From contig OY969805.1 in NCBI GenBank assembly GCA_963703325.1, forward strand, positions 1,426,001 through 1,490,000: 64,000 bases of DNA, written 5' to 3'. Shown piece by piece: positions 51,234-59,495 of the stretch. Every line of letters starts with the position of its first letter. The stretch's first letter is position 1. The notes below the pieces were generated by a model. That model was not told the origin of the DNA. It saw only the letters and a program-made list of their open reading frames with translations, and did not search any database. The DNA is from Aquilonibacter sp963703325 (GTDB lineage: Bacteria; Vulcanimicrobiota; Vulcanimicrobiia; Vulcanimicrobiales; Vulcanimicrobiaceae). Both the position numbers and the translations under genes were made by a program.

Positions 51234-52139
51234 ATGAATGCAGATACCGTGTTACGCGATTTTGATGCCGGTCGTGCGCGCGGTTTGGCGCGTGCGATCT
51301 CGTGGGCGGAGAGCGGACGCGGCGCCGATCTCGTCCGCCACGTGTATCCGCGCGCGGGTCGCGCGCTGACGATCGGTCTGACCGGGCCGCCGGGCGTTGG
51401 CAAGTCGACGCTAGCGTCGGGGTTGGTTCGAAAGGCGCGTACGCTGGGGAAAACGGTCGGTGTGATTTCGGTCGATCCAAGCTCGCCGTTCTCGCACGGT
51501 GCGCTGCTCGGGGATCGTATTCGCCTCAACGAGCACTTCGTGGATCCCGACGTGTTCATCCGCTCGATGGCGAGCCGCGGACACCTCGGCGGCGTTTCCG
51601 GCGCAACCGCCGACACAATCTTGCTGATGGACGCGTTTGGATTGGAAATGATCCTTATCGAGACCGTCGGCGTCGGCCAGAGCGAAATCGAGATCGCCGA
51701 GCTCGCGCAAACCACGCTGGTCGCGTTGCAGCCCGGCAGCGGCGATTCCATTCAGGTCCTCAAAGCCGGCATCATGGAAATCGCCGACGTGTTCGTCGTC
51801 AACAAAGCCGATCACCCGATGGCCAACCAGATGCGGCGCGAGATTCGCGGCATGATGGAAATGCTCGATTTCAAAGGCTGGGTGCCGGAGCTGGTGATGA
51901 CGCAGGCGCTTTCGGGCGAGGGCATCGACGATCTCTGGCGCGCGATCGAAGCGCATCGCGCGTACTTGAACGAGACCGGCGAGATCGTGAGCAAACGGCG
52001 CGAGGCCTTCACCCATCAGGTGCGGCAACTCGTGCTGGGCCGGTTGCAGGAGCGTCTCGACGACGATCTGCAGGCGCGGCTTTCAACCGACCTCGATCCA
52101 TATGCCGCAGCAGACGCGCTGTTGCAAGGCTGGCGTTGA
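51234..52139 (+). CDS. meaB: methylmalonyl-CoA mutase-associated GTPase
   Basis: 301 residues. G3E GTPase with Walker A GPPGVGKST (51-59), DPSSPFSHGALLGDRIR, switch region ETVGVGQSE and NKAD specificity motif. MeaB gates cofactor loading and protects methylmalonyl-CoA mutase from inactivation. The mutase subunits follow after one intervening gene, which confirms the role. The stop overlaps the next start (TTGA). Confidence 0.95.
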   Translation: MNADTVLRDFDAGRARGLARAISWAESGRGADLVRHVYPRAGRALTIGLTGPPGVGKSTLASGLVRKARTLGKTVGVISVDPSSPFSHGALLGDRIRLNEHFVDPDVFIRSMASRGHLGGVSGATADTILLMDAFGLEMILIETVGVGQSEIEIAELAQTTLVALQPGSGDSIQVLKAGIMEIADVFVVNKADHPMANQMRREIRGMMEMLDFKGWVPELVMTQALSGEGIDDLWRAIEAHRAYLNETGEIVSKRREAFTHQVRQLVLGRLQERLDDDLQARLSTDLDPYAAADALLQGWR

Positions 52140-52954
52140 TCACCCCGAGTCCCACGCCGACCGCGCTTCCGCCGACGCAGACGCTCGTCGCGCGTGCCTA
52201 CGATCGGCTTCGCTCGTACGGCACACCGCCGTACGTGGTCTACATGACCAACGAAAACGGTGACATCCATCGCATCGCGTTTCGCGCCTCCGACGAGATG
52301 ATGAACGACAGCGAATACATTCGCCAATCGACGTTGCCGTTGACCAATATCTATCGCGCGTTCGTAGGTCCGCTTTCGATCACCGTGCATGAGGCGGTGG
52401 TGCAAGCGACACCGAACCCCGGCGTCACGTCCGCATCCGCACCGCCGTCGTCCACGCCGCCGGCACAAGAACAAAGCAGCCTGGTCTCCGATCTCAAGAC
52501 GATCGCTGTCGTCAATGCGCACGCGCGGCCGGTGTACACCGTGACGTCGAGCGACGCGGAAACGATCGACGGATATAGCACCGACCACCTTACGCTGAAT
52601 CCAACCAACGACCCGACCCGGCATGCCTTGCGCGATCTCTGGATCGACACCACGACGTACGACGTACGGCGCGCCGACTACGTCACCACCGATGCGAACG
52701 TTCCTGGCGCGACGGTGTATTTGACGGTCAACTTCGAGCCGGTCGGACCGTATTGGATTGCGGCCGGGTGGGTTGCGATCTACCACATGCTTGGTCCGGG
52801 CGCGCCGGTCTACCGCGAACTGCACGTGGAGAAGATGCGCTTCCCGAGCGAGCTTCCGGGATGGCTGTGGGACGACCGCGCGTACGAAGCCCACCGCCGC
52901 GCCCACGACCCCGACCCGCTGGCCGGCATCTTCGACGCCTCGCCGGGGCCCTGA
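52136..52954 (+). CDS. hypothetical protein between meaB and the mutase gene
   Basis: 272 residues if started at the TTG at 52136, which overlaps the meaB stop. The N-terminus is Pro/Thr-rich, then LVARAYDRLRSYGTPPYVVY and DIHRIAFRASDEMMND, a Pro/Ser/Ala linker (about 95-120), and a beta-rich C-terminal half (YTVTSSDAETIDGYSTDHLT; DLWIDTTTYDVRRADYVT). It looks like a secreted-lipoprotein-sorting fold or similar envelope protein, yet no signal peptide is visible. Not recognised. Confidence 0.65.
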   Translation: MITPSPTPTALPPTQTLVARAYDRLRSYGTPPYVVYMTNENGDIHRIAFRASDEMMNDSEYIRQSTLPLTNIYRAFVGPLSITVHEAVVQATPNPGVTSASAPPSSTPPAQEQSSLVSDLKTIAVVNAHARPVYTVTSSDAETIDGYSTDHLTLNPTNDPTRHALRDLWIDTTTYDVRRADYVTTDANVPGATVYLTVNFEPVGPYWIAAGWVAIYHMLGPGAPVYRELHVEKMRFPSELPGWLWDDRAYEAHRRAHDPDPLAGIFDASPGP

Positions 52955-53026
52955 CCTGCGAGCTTGCGGGGCGGCCGGTGGTTTGGGAGAATCAGCTCGT
53001 TACCACCAATTAAAGAGGAACCCAGC

Positions 53027-54655
53027 TTGGCAAAGATGATCGAGCGTCCGGCGGCTGCAGGCCGTACCGGTCCCGGCTCGGGGGCGGTCGACCGTACCAT
53101 CTCGGACGTCCCGCTCAACACCGTGTACCAACCCGAGGACGTGGAGCGCGTTGAGCCCCTTCCGGGCGACTATCCGTACACACGCGGCATCCACCCCAAC
53201 GGCTATCGCGACCGGCTTTGGACGATGCGCCAGTTCGCCGGCTTCGGCAATGCCAAGCAGACCAACGAGCGCTACCATTTCTTGCTGGCGCAGGGTCAGC
53301 ACGGGCTGTCGGTTGCGTTCGATATGCCGACGCTGATGGGCTACGACTCCGACGCGCCGCAAGCGCGCGGGGAAGTCGGCAAGTGCGGCGTCGCGATCGA
53401 CTCGCTGCGTGACATGGAAGTGCTCTTCGACGGCATCGACATGGCCGATATCACGACCTCAATGACCATCAATGGACCAGCTGCGATTGCCGTCGCGCAA
53501 TACATTGCCGCCGCCGAGAAAAAGGGGATTCCGCGCAAGCTGCTAGGCGGCACGATCCAAGCCGACATTCTCAAAGAGTACATCGCGCAGAAAGAATGGA
53601 TCTTTCCGCCGCGTCCGCACATGCGCGTGATCATCGATATGATCGAATTCTGTACGGCGGAGATGCCGAAGTGGAATACGATCTCGATCTCCGGCTATCA
53701 CATTCGCGAAGCGGGCTCGACCGCTGCGCAAGAACTCGCGTTTACGCTCGCCAACGGCTTTGCCTACGTGGAAGCGGCCATGGCGCGCGGGCTCGACGTC
53801 GACGCCTTTGCGCCGCGCTTGTCATTCTTTTTCAACTCGCACATCGACTTCTTCGAAGAGATCGCGAAGTTTCGCGCGGCGCGTCGCATCTATGCCAAGC
53901 GGATGCGCGAACGCTACGGTGCCAAGAATCCCAAATCATGGCAGTTGCGGTTTCACACCCAAACCGCCGGCTGCAGTGCGACCGCGCAGCAGCCGGAGAA
54001 CAATATCGTGCGCGTCGCCTACGAAGCCATGGCGGCGGTCCTCGGCGGGACGCAGTCGCTCCATACCAATTCGATGGATGAAGTGCTCGCGCTCCCAACC
54101 GAAAAATCCGTCGAGATCGCGCTGCGCACGCAGCAGGTCTTGGCGTACGAAACCAACGTTACGAACGTGGTCGATCCGCTCGGCGGTTCCTACTTCGTCG
54201 AAGCGCTCACCGACGAGATGGAGCGTCAAGCGGAAGCGTATTTCGAGCAGATCGAGGGCTACGGCGGCGTGATTGACGCGATCGAAGCCGGATTCTTCCA
54301 AAAAGAACTGGCTGAGGCGAGCTATCGCTATCAGCGATCGATCGAGTCGAAAGATCGCGTCATCGTCGGCGTCAACTATTTCGAACGGCCCGAAGAACAG
54401 GGGCAGATCGACCTGCTCAAGATCACCGAGGCGGTCGCGCAAGGACAGGCACGTGACTTAGAAGAGATTCGTCGCACGCGCGATGCGAATCGCGTGCAGC
54501 AGACGCTGGAGCGTCTCCAGCAGTCGTGCCGCAACGAGGGCGACAACGTCATGCCCCACCTGATCGATTGCGTCAACGCCTATTGCACGGAAGGCGAGAT
54601 CGTTGAGGCGATGGCCAGTGTTTATGGGCGCTACACGGAGCGATCGGTATTTTAA
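53027..54655 (+). CDS. methylmalonyl-CoA mutase, large (substrate-binding) subunit
   Basis: 542 residues. The TIM-barrel part only: YPYTRGIHPNGYRDRLWTMR, FAGFGNAKQTNERYHFLL, DMPTLMGYDSD, TISISGYHIREAGSTAAQEL and FHTQTAGCSATAQQPENN are diagnostic. No B12-binding domain is attached; that is in the gene at 54775. It isomerises methylmalonyl-CoA and succinyl-CoA (or a related acyl pair). The start is a TTG at 53027 with AGAGGA upstream; an internal ATG at 53036 is poorer. Confidence 0.95.
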   Translation: MAKMIERPAAAGRTGPGSGAVDRTISDVPLNTVYQPEDVERVEPLPGDYPYTRGIHPNGYRDRLWTMRQFAGFGNAKQTNERYHFLLAQGQHGLSVAFDMPTLMGYDSDAPQARGEVGKCGVAIDSLRDMEVLFDGIDMADITTSMTINGPAAIAVAQYIAAAEKKGIPRKLLGGTIQADILKEYIAQKEWIFPPRPHMRVIIDMIEFCTAEMPKWNTISISGYHIREAGSTAAQELAFTLANGFAYVEAAMARGLDVDAFAPRLSFFFNSHIDFFEEIAKFRAARRIYAKRMRERYGAKNPKSWQLRFHTQTAGCSATAQQPENNIVRVAYEAMAAVLGGTQSLHTNSMDEVLALPTEKSVEIALRTQQVLAYETNVTNVVDPLGGSYFVEALTDEMERQAEAYFEQIEGYGGVIDAIEAGFFQKELAEASYRYQRSIESKDRVIVGVNYFERPEEQGQIDLLKITEAVAQGQARDLEEIRRTRDANRVQQTLERLQQSCRNEGDNVMPHLIDCVNAYCTEGEIVEAMASVYGRYTERSVF

Positions 54656-54656
54656 G

Positions 54657-54809
54657 ATGTTGAAGATCCACAACGAGATGGACCGCCGCCGCGCGCAGCG
54701 GACCCTTGCCGAAGTGAAGAACAAGCTCGAGGAGGCGCTGCGCCTGAGCGAAGAGATGCAACACAAAGGAAAGCATGGCCAAACGACCACTACGGATCAT
54801 CGTCGCTAA
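54657..54809 (+). CDS. small coiled-coil peptide between mutase subunits
   Basis: 50 residues: MLKIHNEMDRRRAQRTLAEV, then KNKLEEALRLSEEMQ, an amphipathic charged helix, and a short polar end. It starts one base after the mutase stop and overlaps the B12-subunit gene by 35 bp. It is short, so it may be only a leader that couples translation, but its heptad-like helix looks like a real product. Confidence 0.45.
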   Translation: MLKIHNEMDRRRAQRTLAEVKNKLEEALRLSEEMQHKGKHGQTTTTDHRR

Positions 54810-55191
54810 GGCGGGCCTCGACGGCCACGACCGCGGGGCAAAGGTGATCGCGCGCGCGTTGCGCGACGCGGGGATGGAAGTGATCTATACCGGCCTCTTT
54901 CAGACACCCGAACAAATCGTGCAGACCGCGATCCAAGAAGACGCCGACGGCATTGGGCTCTCGATCCTCTCGGGAGCGCACATGACGTTATTCCCGCTCG
55001 TACTCGAACAGCTCAAAGCGCAGGATGCCGCCGACATCGTCTTTTTCGGGGGCGGAACGATTCCGCCGGAAGACGCAAACGAACTGCGTAAACTGGGCGT
55101 GCGGGCGGTCTTTACGCCGGGCGCGCCGCTGCAAGAGATCGTCGATTTCGTCGAGGCCGAGTGCGGTAAGCGTCGCGAACTCGTCGGCTAG
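54775..55191 (+). CDS. methylmalonyl-CoA mutase, small cobalamin-binding subunit
   Basis: 138 residues. The B12 motif is complete: GLDGHDRGAK (D-x-H-x-x-G with the cobalt-binding His), LSILSGAH (S-x-L) and FFGGGTIPP (GG). AAAGGA four nt before the ATG. It forms the active mutase with the product of 53027-54655. Confidence 0.95.
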   Translation: MAKRPLRIIVAKAGLDGHDRGAKVIARALRDAGMEVIYTGLFQTPEQIVQTAIQEDADGIGLSILSGAHMTLFPLVLEQLKAQDAADIVFFGGGTIPPEDANELRKLGVRAVFTPGAPLQEIVDFVEAECGKRRELVG

Positions 55192-56652
55192 ATGAAAGTA
55201 CGTACGCGGGTCGCGCCGTCACCGACGGGCGATCCTCATGTCGGCACGGCATATGTCGCGCTCGTCAACTATGCATTCGCTAAGAGCCACCCCGGCGGCG
55301 GCGAGTTCATTTTGCGCATCGAGGACACCGATCAGGTGCGCAGTACTCGCGAGAGCGAACAGGCGATTTTGGATTCGCTGCACTGGCTGGGTCTTTCGTG
55401 GAGCGAAGGACCCGACGTCGGCGGTCCGCATGGACCGTACCGTCAGAGCGAGCGTACGGCGATCTATGCGCGCTACGCGCGCGAGTTGCTCGACCACGGT
55501 CATGCGTTCAAATGCTTCTGCACGCCGGAGCGTTTGGAAGAGATGCGCGAGGCGCAACGCGCCGCGAAGGAGCCGCCGCACTATGACGGCCTGTGCCTGA
55601 CCTACACGCAAGAGGAAGTGGCGCGCCGTGAGGCGGCGGGTGAGCCGTTCGTCGTGCGCTTGCGGGTGCCAACCGAGGGTGCGTGTGTGTTCGAGGATGC
55701 GCTGCGCGGCACGATCACCGTGGAGTGGAAGACCGTCGACATGCAGGTCTTGATGAAGGCCGACGGATTCCCGACGTATCATCTCGCCAACGTCGTCGAC
55801 GATCACCTCATGCAGATCACGCACGTAATCCGCGGTGAAGAGTGGATCAGCTCGGCGCCCAAACATCTTTTGCTCTATCGCTATTTCGGCTGGGAGCCGC
55901 CGCAGCTGTGTCATCTGCCGCTGCTGCGCAATCCCGATCGCACGAAGCTGAGCAAACGCAAGAACCCGACCAGCATCCTCTACTATCGCGAGCGCGGGTA
56001 CCTCGCCGACGCGTTGATGAATTTTCTGGGCATCCTGATCGACTCACGCAACGACGACCCGCAACTCATCGGGTCACCACTCCTCGCCCGGATCGTCGAG
56101 CACTTCGTGCTCGGCAACATCGCGCTGGGCGGCCCCGTCTTCGACATCCCGAAGTTGACCTGGCTCAACGGTCAGTGGATACGTCATCGTACCGTCGCAA
56201 GTTTCATGGAGCTGCTGGCGGATTTCGGCTTTGTCTGGCCGGCCGCGATTCCGCCGTCGCAGCGCGAGCACATCGCATCGATTGCGATGACGCGCATCGA
56301 AACGCTCGCGGACCTTGGGCCCGCCATCGACTTTCTCGTAAACCGGCCGGAGATTGCGCGTCGCGATCTGGAGTTGCCGAAGCTCACGGAGGACGAGGCG
56401 CGCAGCGCCTTGCGTTCGAGCATCGACGCGTTGCTCGCGCTCGAAGACAGCCGGTGGGACCAGGCGCAGATCGGTGAGAAGTTCAAGAGTGCCGCAGTGG
56501 CGCTGGATATGAAGTTCAAAGACGTTGCACGGCTGTTCTACATCGCGATCACCGGGAGCCCGACGGCATTGCCGCTCTTCGACGACGTGGAGATCCTGGG
56601 TAAGAAAGAATCGCTGCGCCGGCTTGAAAATGCGCTGGAGGCGCTGCATTAG
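55192..56652 (+). CDS. gltX: glutamyl-tRNA synthetase
   Basis: 486 residues. RVAPSPTGDPHVGTAYVALV carries the HIGH-type motif (PHVG), RIEDTD the substrate site, and KLSKRKNP the KMSKS motif. A C-terminal helical anticodon-binding domain follows. Single copy in the window; discriminating or not cannot be told. Its ATG follows the B12-subunit stop with no gap. Confidence 0.96.
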   Translation: MKVRTRVAPSPTGDPHVGTAYVALVNYAFAKSHPGGGEFILRIEDTDQVRSTRESEQAILDSLHWLGLSWSEGPDVGGPHGPYRQSERTAIYARYARELLDHGHAFKCFCTPERLEEMREAQRAAKEPPHYDGLCLTYTQEEVARREAAGEPFVVRLRVPTEGACVFEDALRGTITVEWKTVDMQVLMKADGFPTYHLANVVDDHLMQITHVIRGEEWISSAPKHLLLYRYFGWEPPQLCHLPLLRNPDRTKLSKRKNPTSILYYRERGYLADALMNFLGILIDSRNDDPQLIGSPLLARIVEHFVLGNIALGGPVFDIPKLTWLNGQWIRHRTVASFMELLADFGFVWPAAIPPSQREHIASIAMTRIETLADLGPAIDFLVNRPEIARRDLELPKLTEDEARSALRSSIDALLALEDSRWDQAQIGEKFKSAAVALDMKFKDVARLFYIAITGSPTALPLFDDVEILGKKESLRRLENALEALH

Positions 56653-57996
56653 ATGAGCGTACGCGCGATCGTTCTGGCCGCCGGCAAAGGCACGCGGATG
56701 AAGAGCCGCATTCCCAAGGTGCTGCACGAGATTTGCGGCCGTCCGATGCTGTGGTACACGCTGCGCGAGTTGCGCGCTGCCGGCGTCGACGACATCGTGG
56801 TCGTAACCAACGACGAGTTGCAAGCGCGGATCGCCGAGTTCGACGTGCCGGGCATCGTGCAGCACGAGCAGCTTGGAACCGGGCACGCGGTCAAGACCGC
56901 GCTCGATGCGACGAAGCCGCGCGCCGGCTCGCAAGTCGTGGTCGCGTACGCCGATATGCCGCTCGTCCCGCATGAGGTTTTCGTGCGCATCCTCACCACG
57001 CCGACCGGCGAGGCGCCGGCCGCGATGACGCTGGTAACGGTGAAGATGCCGCTTCCGTCCAACTTCGGGCGCATCGTCCGCCGCGGCGAGGACGTCGAAC
57101 GCATCGTGGAAGCGCGCGATGCCTCGCCGAGCGAGCTGGCAATCGATGAAATGAATGCGGGCATCTATGCCTTCGACGAGGCGGCACTGCGCGAGGCAGT
57201 TGGGGCGCTCAAGAACGACAACGCGCAGGAAGAATATTATCTCACCGATGCAGTCGCGCATTTCGTACGGCAGGGCAAGCGCGTCCGCCCGGTGACGGTG
57301 AGCGATCATTTGCTGACGCTGGGGATCAACGACCGCGTCGAACTGGCGCTCGCGCGGCGCGAAATGAACGCGCGGCTCGCTGCCGTGCACATGCGCGACG
57401 GCGTGACGATCGTCGATCCGGCGACCACCTACCTCGAGCCTGAGCTTACGATCGGACGCGACACGGTGATCTATCCGAACACCTCGATCTCGCTGCTCAC
57501 GACGATCGGTCAGAACTGCGCGATCGGACCCAATACCCGGATTTCCGATTCCCGTATCGGCAATGACGTCGAGATCTGCGAAAGCGTCGTAGTGCAGAGC
57601 GAGATCGGCGACGATTCAAAAATAGGACCGTTCGCGCACATTCGCGGTCATGCGAAGCTCGCGGGCAACAATCGCGTCGGCAACTTTGTTGAAATCAAGA
57701 ATTCACAGCTCGCGCGCGGCGCGAAATCGGCGCACCTCGCCTATCTCGGCGATGCGACGATCGGCGAAGACACCAACATCGGTGCCGGCACGATCACCTG
57801 CAATTTCGACGGGCAGCGCAAGAACCAAACGACGATCGGCAAGAACGTCTCGATCGGCTCAAACACATCGATCGTTGCGCCGCGCACGATCGGTGACGGT
57901 GCACTCACCGGCGCCGGTTCGGTGGTGACGAAAGATGTTGCGCCGGGCGAGCGCGTCGCCGGCAACCCCGCCAAACCGCTCAAGCCGAAGAACTGA
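56653..57996 (+). CDS. glmU: bifunctional GlmU (GlcNAc-1-P uridyltransferase / GlcN-1-P acetyltransferase)
   Basis: 447 residues. N-terminal nucleotidyltransferase with LAAGKGTRMKS and EQLGTGHAV, then a left-handed beta-helix of hexapeptide repeats with GNFVEIKNS and SAHLAYLGDATIGE, the acetyltransferase catalytic region. It makes UDP-GlcNAc for peptidoglycan and lipid A-type glycans. Starts directly after the gltX stop. Confidence 0.97.
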   Translation: MSVRAIVLAAGKGTRMKSRIPKVLHEICGRPMLWYTLRELRAAGVDDIVVVTNDELQARIAEFDVPGIVQHEQLGTGHAVKTALDATKPRAGSQVVVAYADMPLVPHEVFVRILTTPTGEAPAAMTLVTVKMPLPSNFGRIVRRGEDVERIVEARDASPSELAIDEMNAGIYAFDEAALREAVGALKNDNAQEEYYLTDAVAHFVRQGKRVRPVTVSDHLLTLGINDRVELALARREMNARLAAVHMRDGVTIVDPATTYLEPELTIGRDTVIYPNTSISLLTTIGQNCAIGPNTRISDSRIGNDVEICESVVVQSEIGDDSKIGPFAHIRGHAKLAGNNRVGNFVEIKNSQLARGAKSAHLAYLGDATIGEDTNIGAGTITCNFDGQRKNQTTIGKNVSIGSNTSIVAPRTIGDGALTGAGSVVTKDVAPGERVAGNPAKPLKPKN

Positions 57997-58000
57997 ATCA

Positions 58001-58842
58001 ATGCTGGCATTCGTGATGGCAGCGTTGTTCGGTGCGCCGCAGTTTGCGACCGGCGCGACGACGCCGCAGACGATTCCGTCGATCTTCGAGGACCGCGTCC
58101 TCATCCAGGCGACGGTCAACGTCGCCCGCTATGGTTTCATCTTGATACGGGCGCGAATGGAATGTTCATCGATCGTAACGTGGCTGTCGCGAGTGGATTG
58201 ACACCGGCCTCTGATGGCAGCGTAACAGCGGACGTCACGATCGGTTCGCTGCGCGCCACCAACGCGCAATTCCACACCATCTCGGCCTATGGCTTTGCGT
58301 CGGGTGTCACCATCGTCGGGTTGATCGGTACGCCGTTGCTCGAGTCGGGCACATTTACGATCGACTTCGTCAAGAAGCAAGTCCTGTTCTATCCGCCCGG
58401 ATCGTTCGACCCGTCATCGGCGGGCGTCGCGCCGACGCCGATCGACTTTGACGGGCACGTTACGCGCGTCCATGCATGGTTTGGTTCAACGAGGGCGACG
58501 ATGCTGCTCGACACCGGTGCGCAAATTTCGATGCTCTTCCAACCGTTTGCCAATGACATCATTCTTGGCGGCCCGGTTACCGACCCCGCTTCGATCACCG
58601 TCGGCTATGGCATGAAGCCGACGACCGAACGGCAATATCACGTCAAGCCACTGACCTTCGGCGGTCTGCGCGTAAGGGATCCGGTTATTGACGTCGTGGA
58701 CCAGGCACCCCCGATTCTTCCGACCACGCTCTTCGACGGCGTCCTCGGTCGCGACGTCCTGAGGTTCTTCCGCATGACGCTCGATTATGCGGACCAGGTC
58801 GGCTATTTCGACCCAAGGGGCGGCAAAATGGTTGATCAATAG
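58001..58842 (+). pseudogene. exported retropepsin-like aspartic protease with two DTG motifs, frameshifted
   Basis: Signal peptide region MLAFVMAALFGAPQFATGAT, then a strand leading to RYGF. At a T-run near 58135-58137 the frame changes: the second frame continues LDTGANGMFIDRNVAVASGL, a second motif MLLDTGAQISMLF and GVLGRDVLRFF. Adding one base makes 281 uninterrupted codons. Two DTG sites in one chain resemble a fused retropepsin dimer. It is a single-base deletion or a sequencing error. It starts 4 bp after glmU. Confidence 0.75.
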
Positions 58843-58927
58843 TACATAAGGACCATGCGTTAGGTTACGGGATGCATTGATCGCGGAGTTTTCGCCGAGT
58901 ATACAAGGTCCACCAATACGAAGATTT

Positions 58928-59113
58928 GTGAACGAAACGCTCCTCTGCACAACCCTCCAAGTCTCTCGTGCCGCCGCGTTGCTCGGCGTGAGCCGGAATC
59001 GCACGGCGGCGGTTCTTGAAGATTCGAGTGGCTTTCTCGGTTTGAGGAGAATCGTGGACGGTCCTGATCCCGTATACCAGTGGCATGATATCTACGACGT
59101 TCTTACCGTTTAG
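58928..59113 (+). CDS. hypothetical small protein, possible helix-turn-helix
   Basis: 61 residues from the GTG at 58928; a TTG at 58877 would add 17. LQVSRAAALLGVSRNRTAAV has the spacing of a helix-turn-helix like those of small excisionase or MerR-type proteins, followed by a short strand-rich end. No clear ribosome-binding site. The 85 bp before it, after the protease gene, hold nothing I recognise. Confidence 0.4.
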   Translation: MNETLLCTTLQVSRAAALLGVSRNRTAAVLEDSSGFLGLRRIVDGPDPVYQWHDIYDVLTV

Positions 59114-59137
59114 GCGCCATCTCTAAGGAGGGCAGCG

Positions 59138-59446
59138 ATGCCACGGTTGTTTGAAATGTTGTACTGGTTGGTGCTCTCGGTGTGGATAATCGCGTTATTA
59201 GAAGTATTTGTGGCGATCATTATACGGACGGCAAAGGAGCAAGATCGGCCGGCACTACGGGCAGCCTATAGCTGGGTGCGGAAGATCACCTATGCTGCGC
59301 TCTTTCTCGACGGTCTTGCGATTCTGGCCTTTCCTCGGAGTCAGGCGGTGATCATGTTAATGCTCATAGGGATAGCCGCGTGCGCGAGCCCCGGGATTAT
59401 CAGGCTCGGGCAGATTCTACGACAGCGGTCCGCCCGATCATCTTAG
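59138..59446 (+). CDS. small membrane protein, three helices
   Basis: 102 residues. Hydrophobic helices at about 8-30, 52-66 and 71-88, with a basic loop (RTAKEQDRPALRAAYSWVRK) between the first two. AAGGAGG before the ATG is strong. Family not recognised. It follows the small HTH-like gene by 24 bp and converges on the large BNR protein. Confidence 0.75.
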   Translation: MPRLFEMLYWLVLSVWIIALLEVFVAIIIRTAKEQDRPALRAAYSWVRKITYAALFLDGLAILAFPRSQAVIMLMLIGIAACASPGIIRLGQILRQRSARSS

Positions 59447-59495
59447 AGCGAGGACCTCACCTGCGCTCAAGAGTGACAACCGAAGAAGTAAAGCG

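Noticed and set aside
56074..57390. Minus-strand open frame of 438 codons opposite gltX and glmU
   Set aside because: Covers two conserved genes in antisense and has no family-like sequence.
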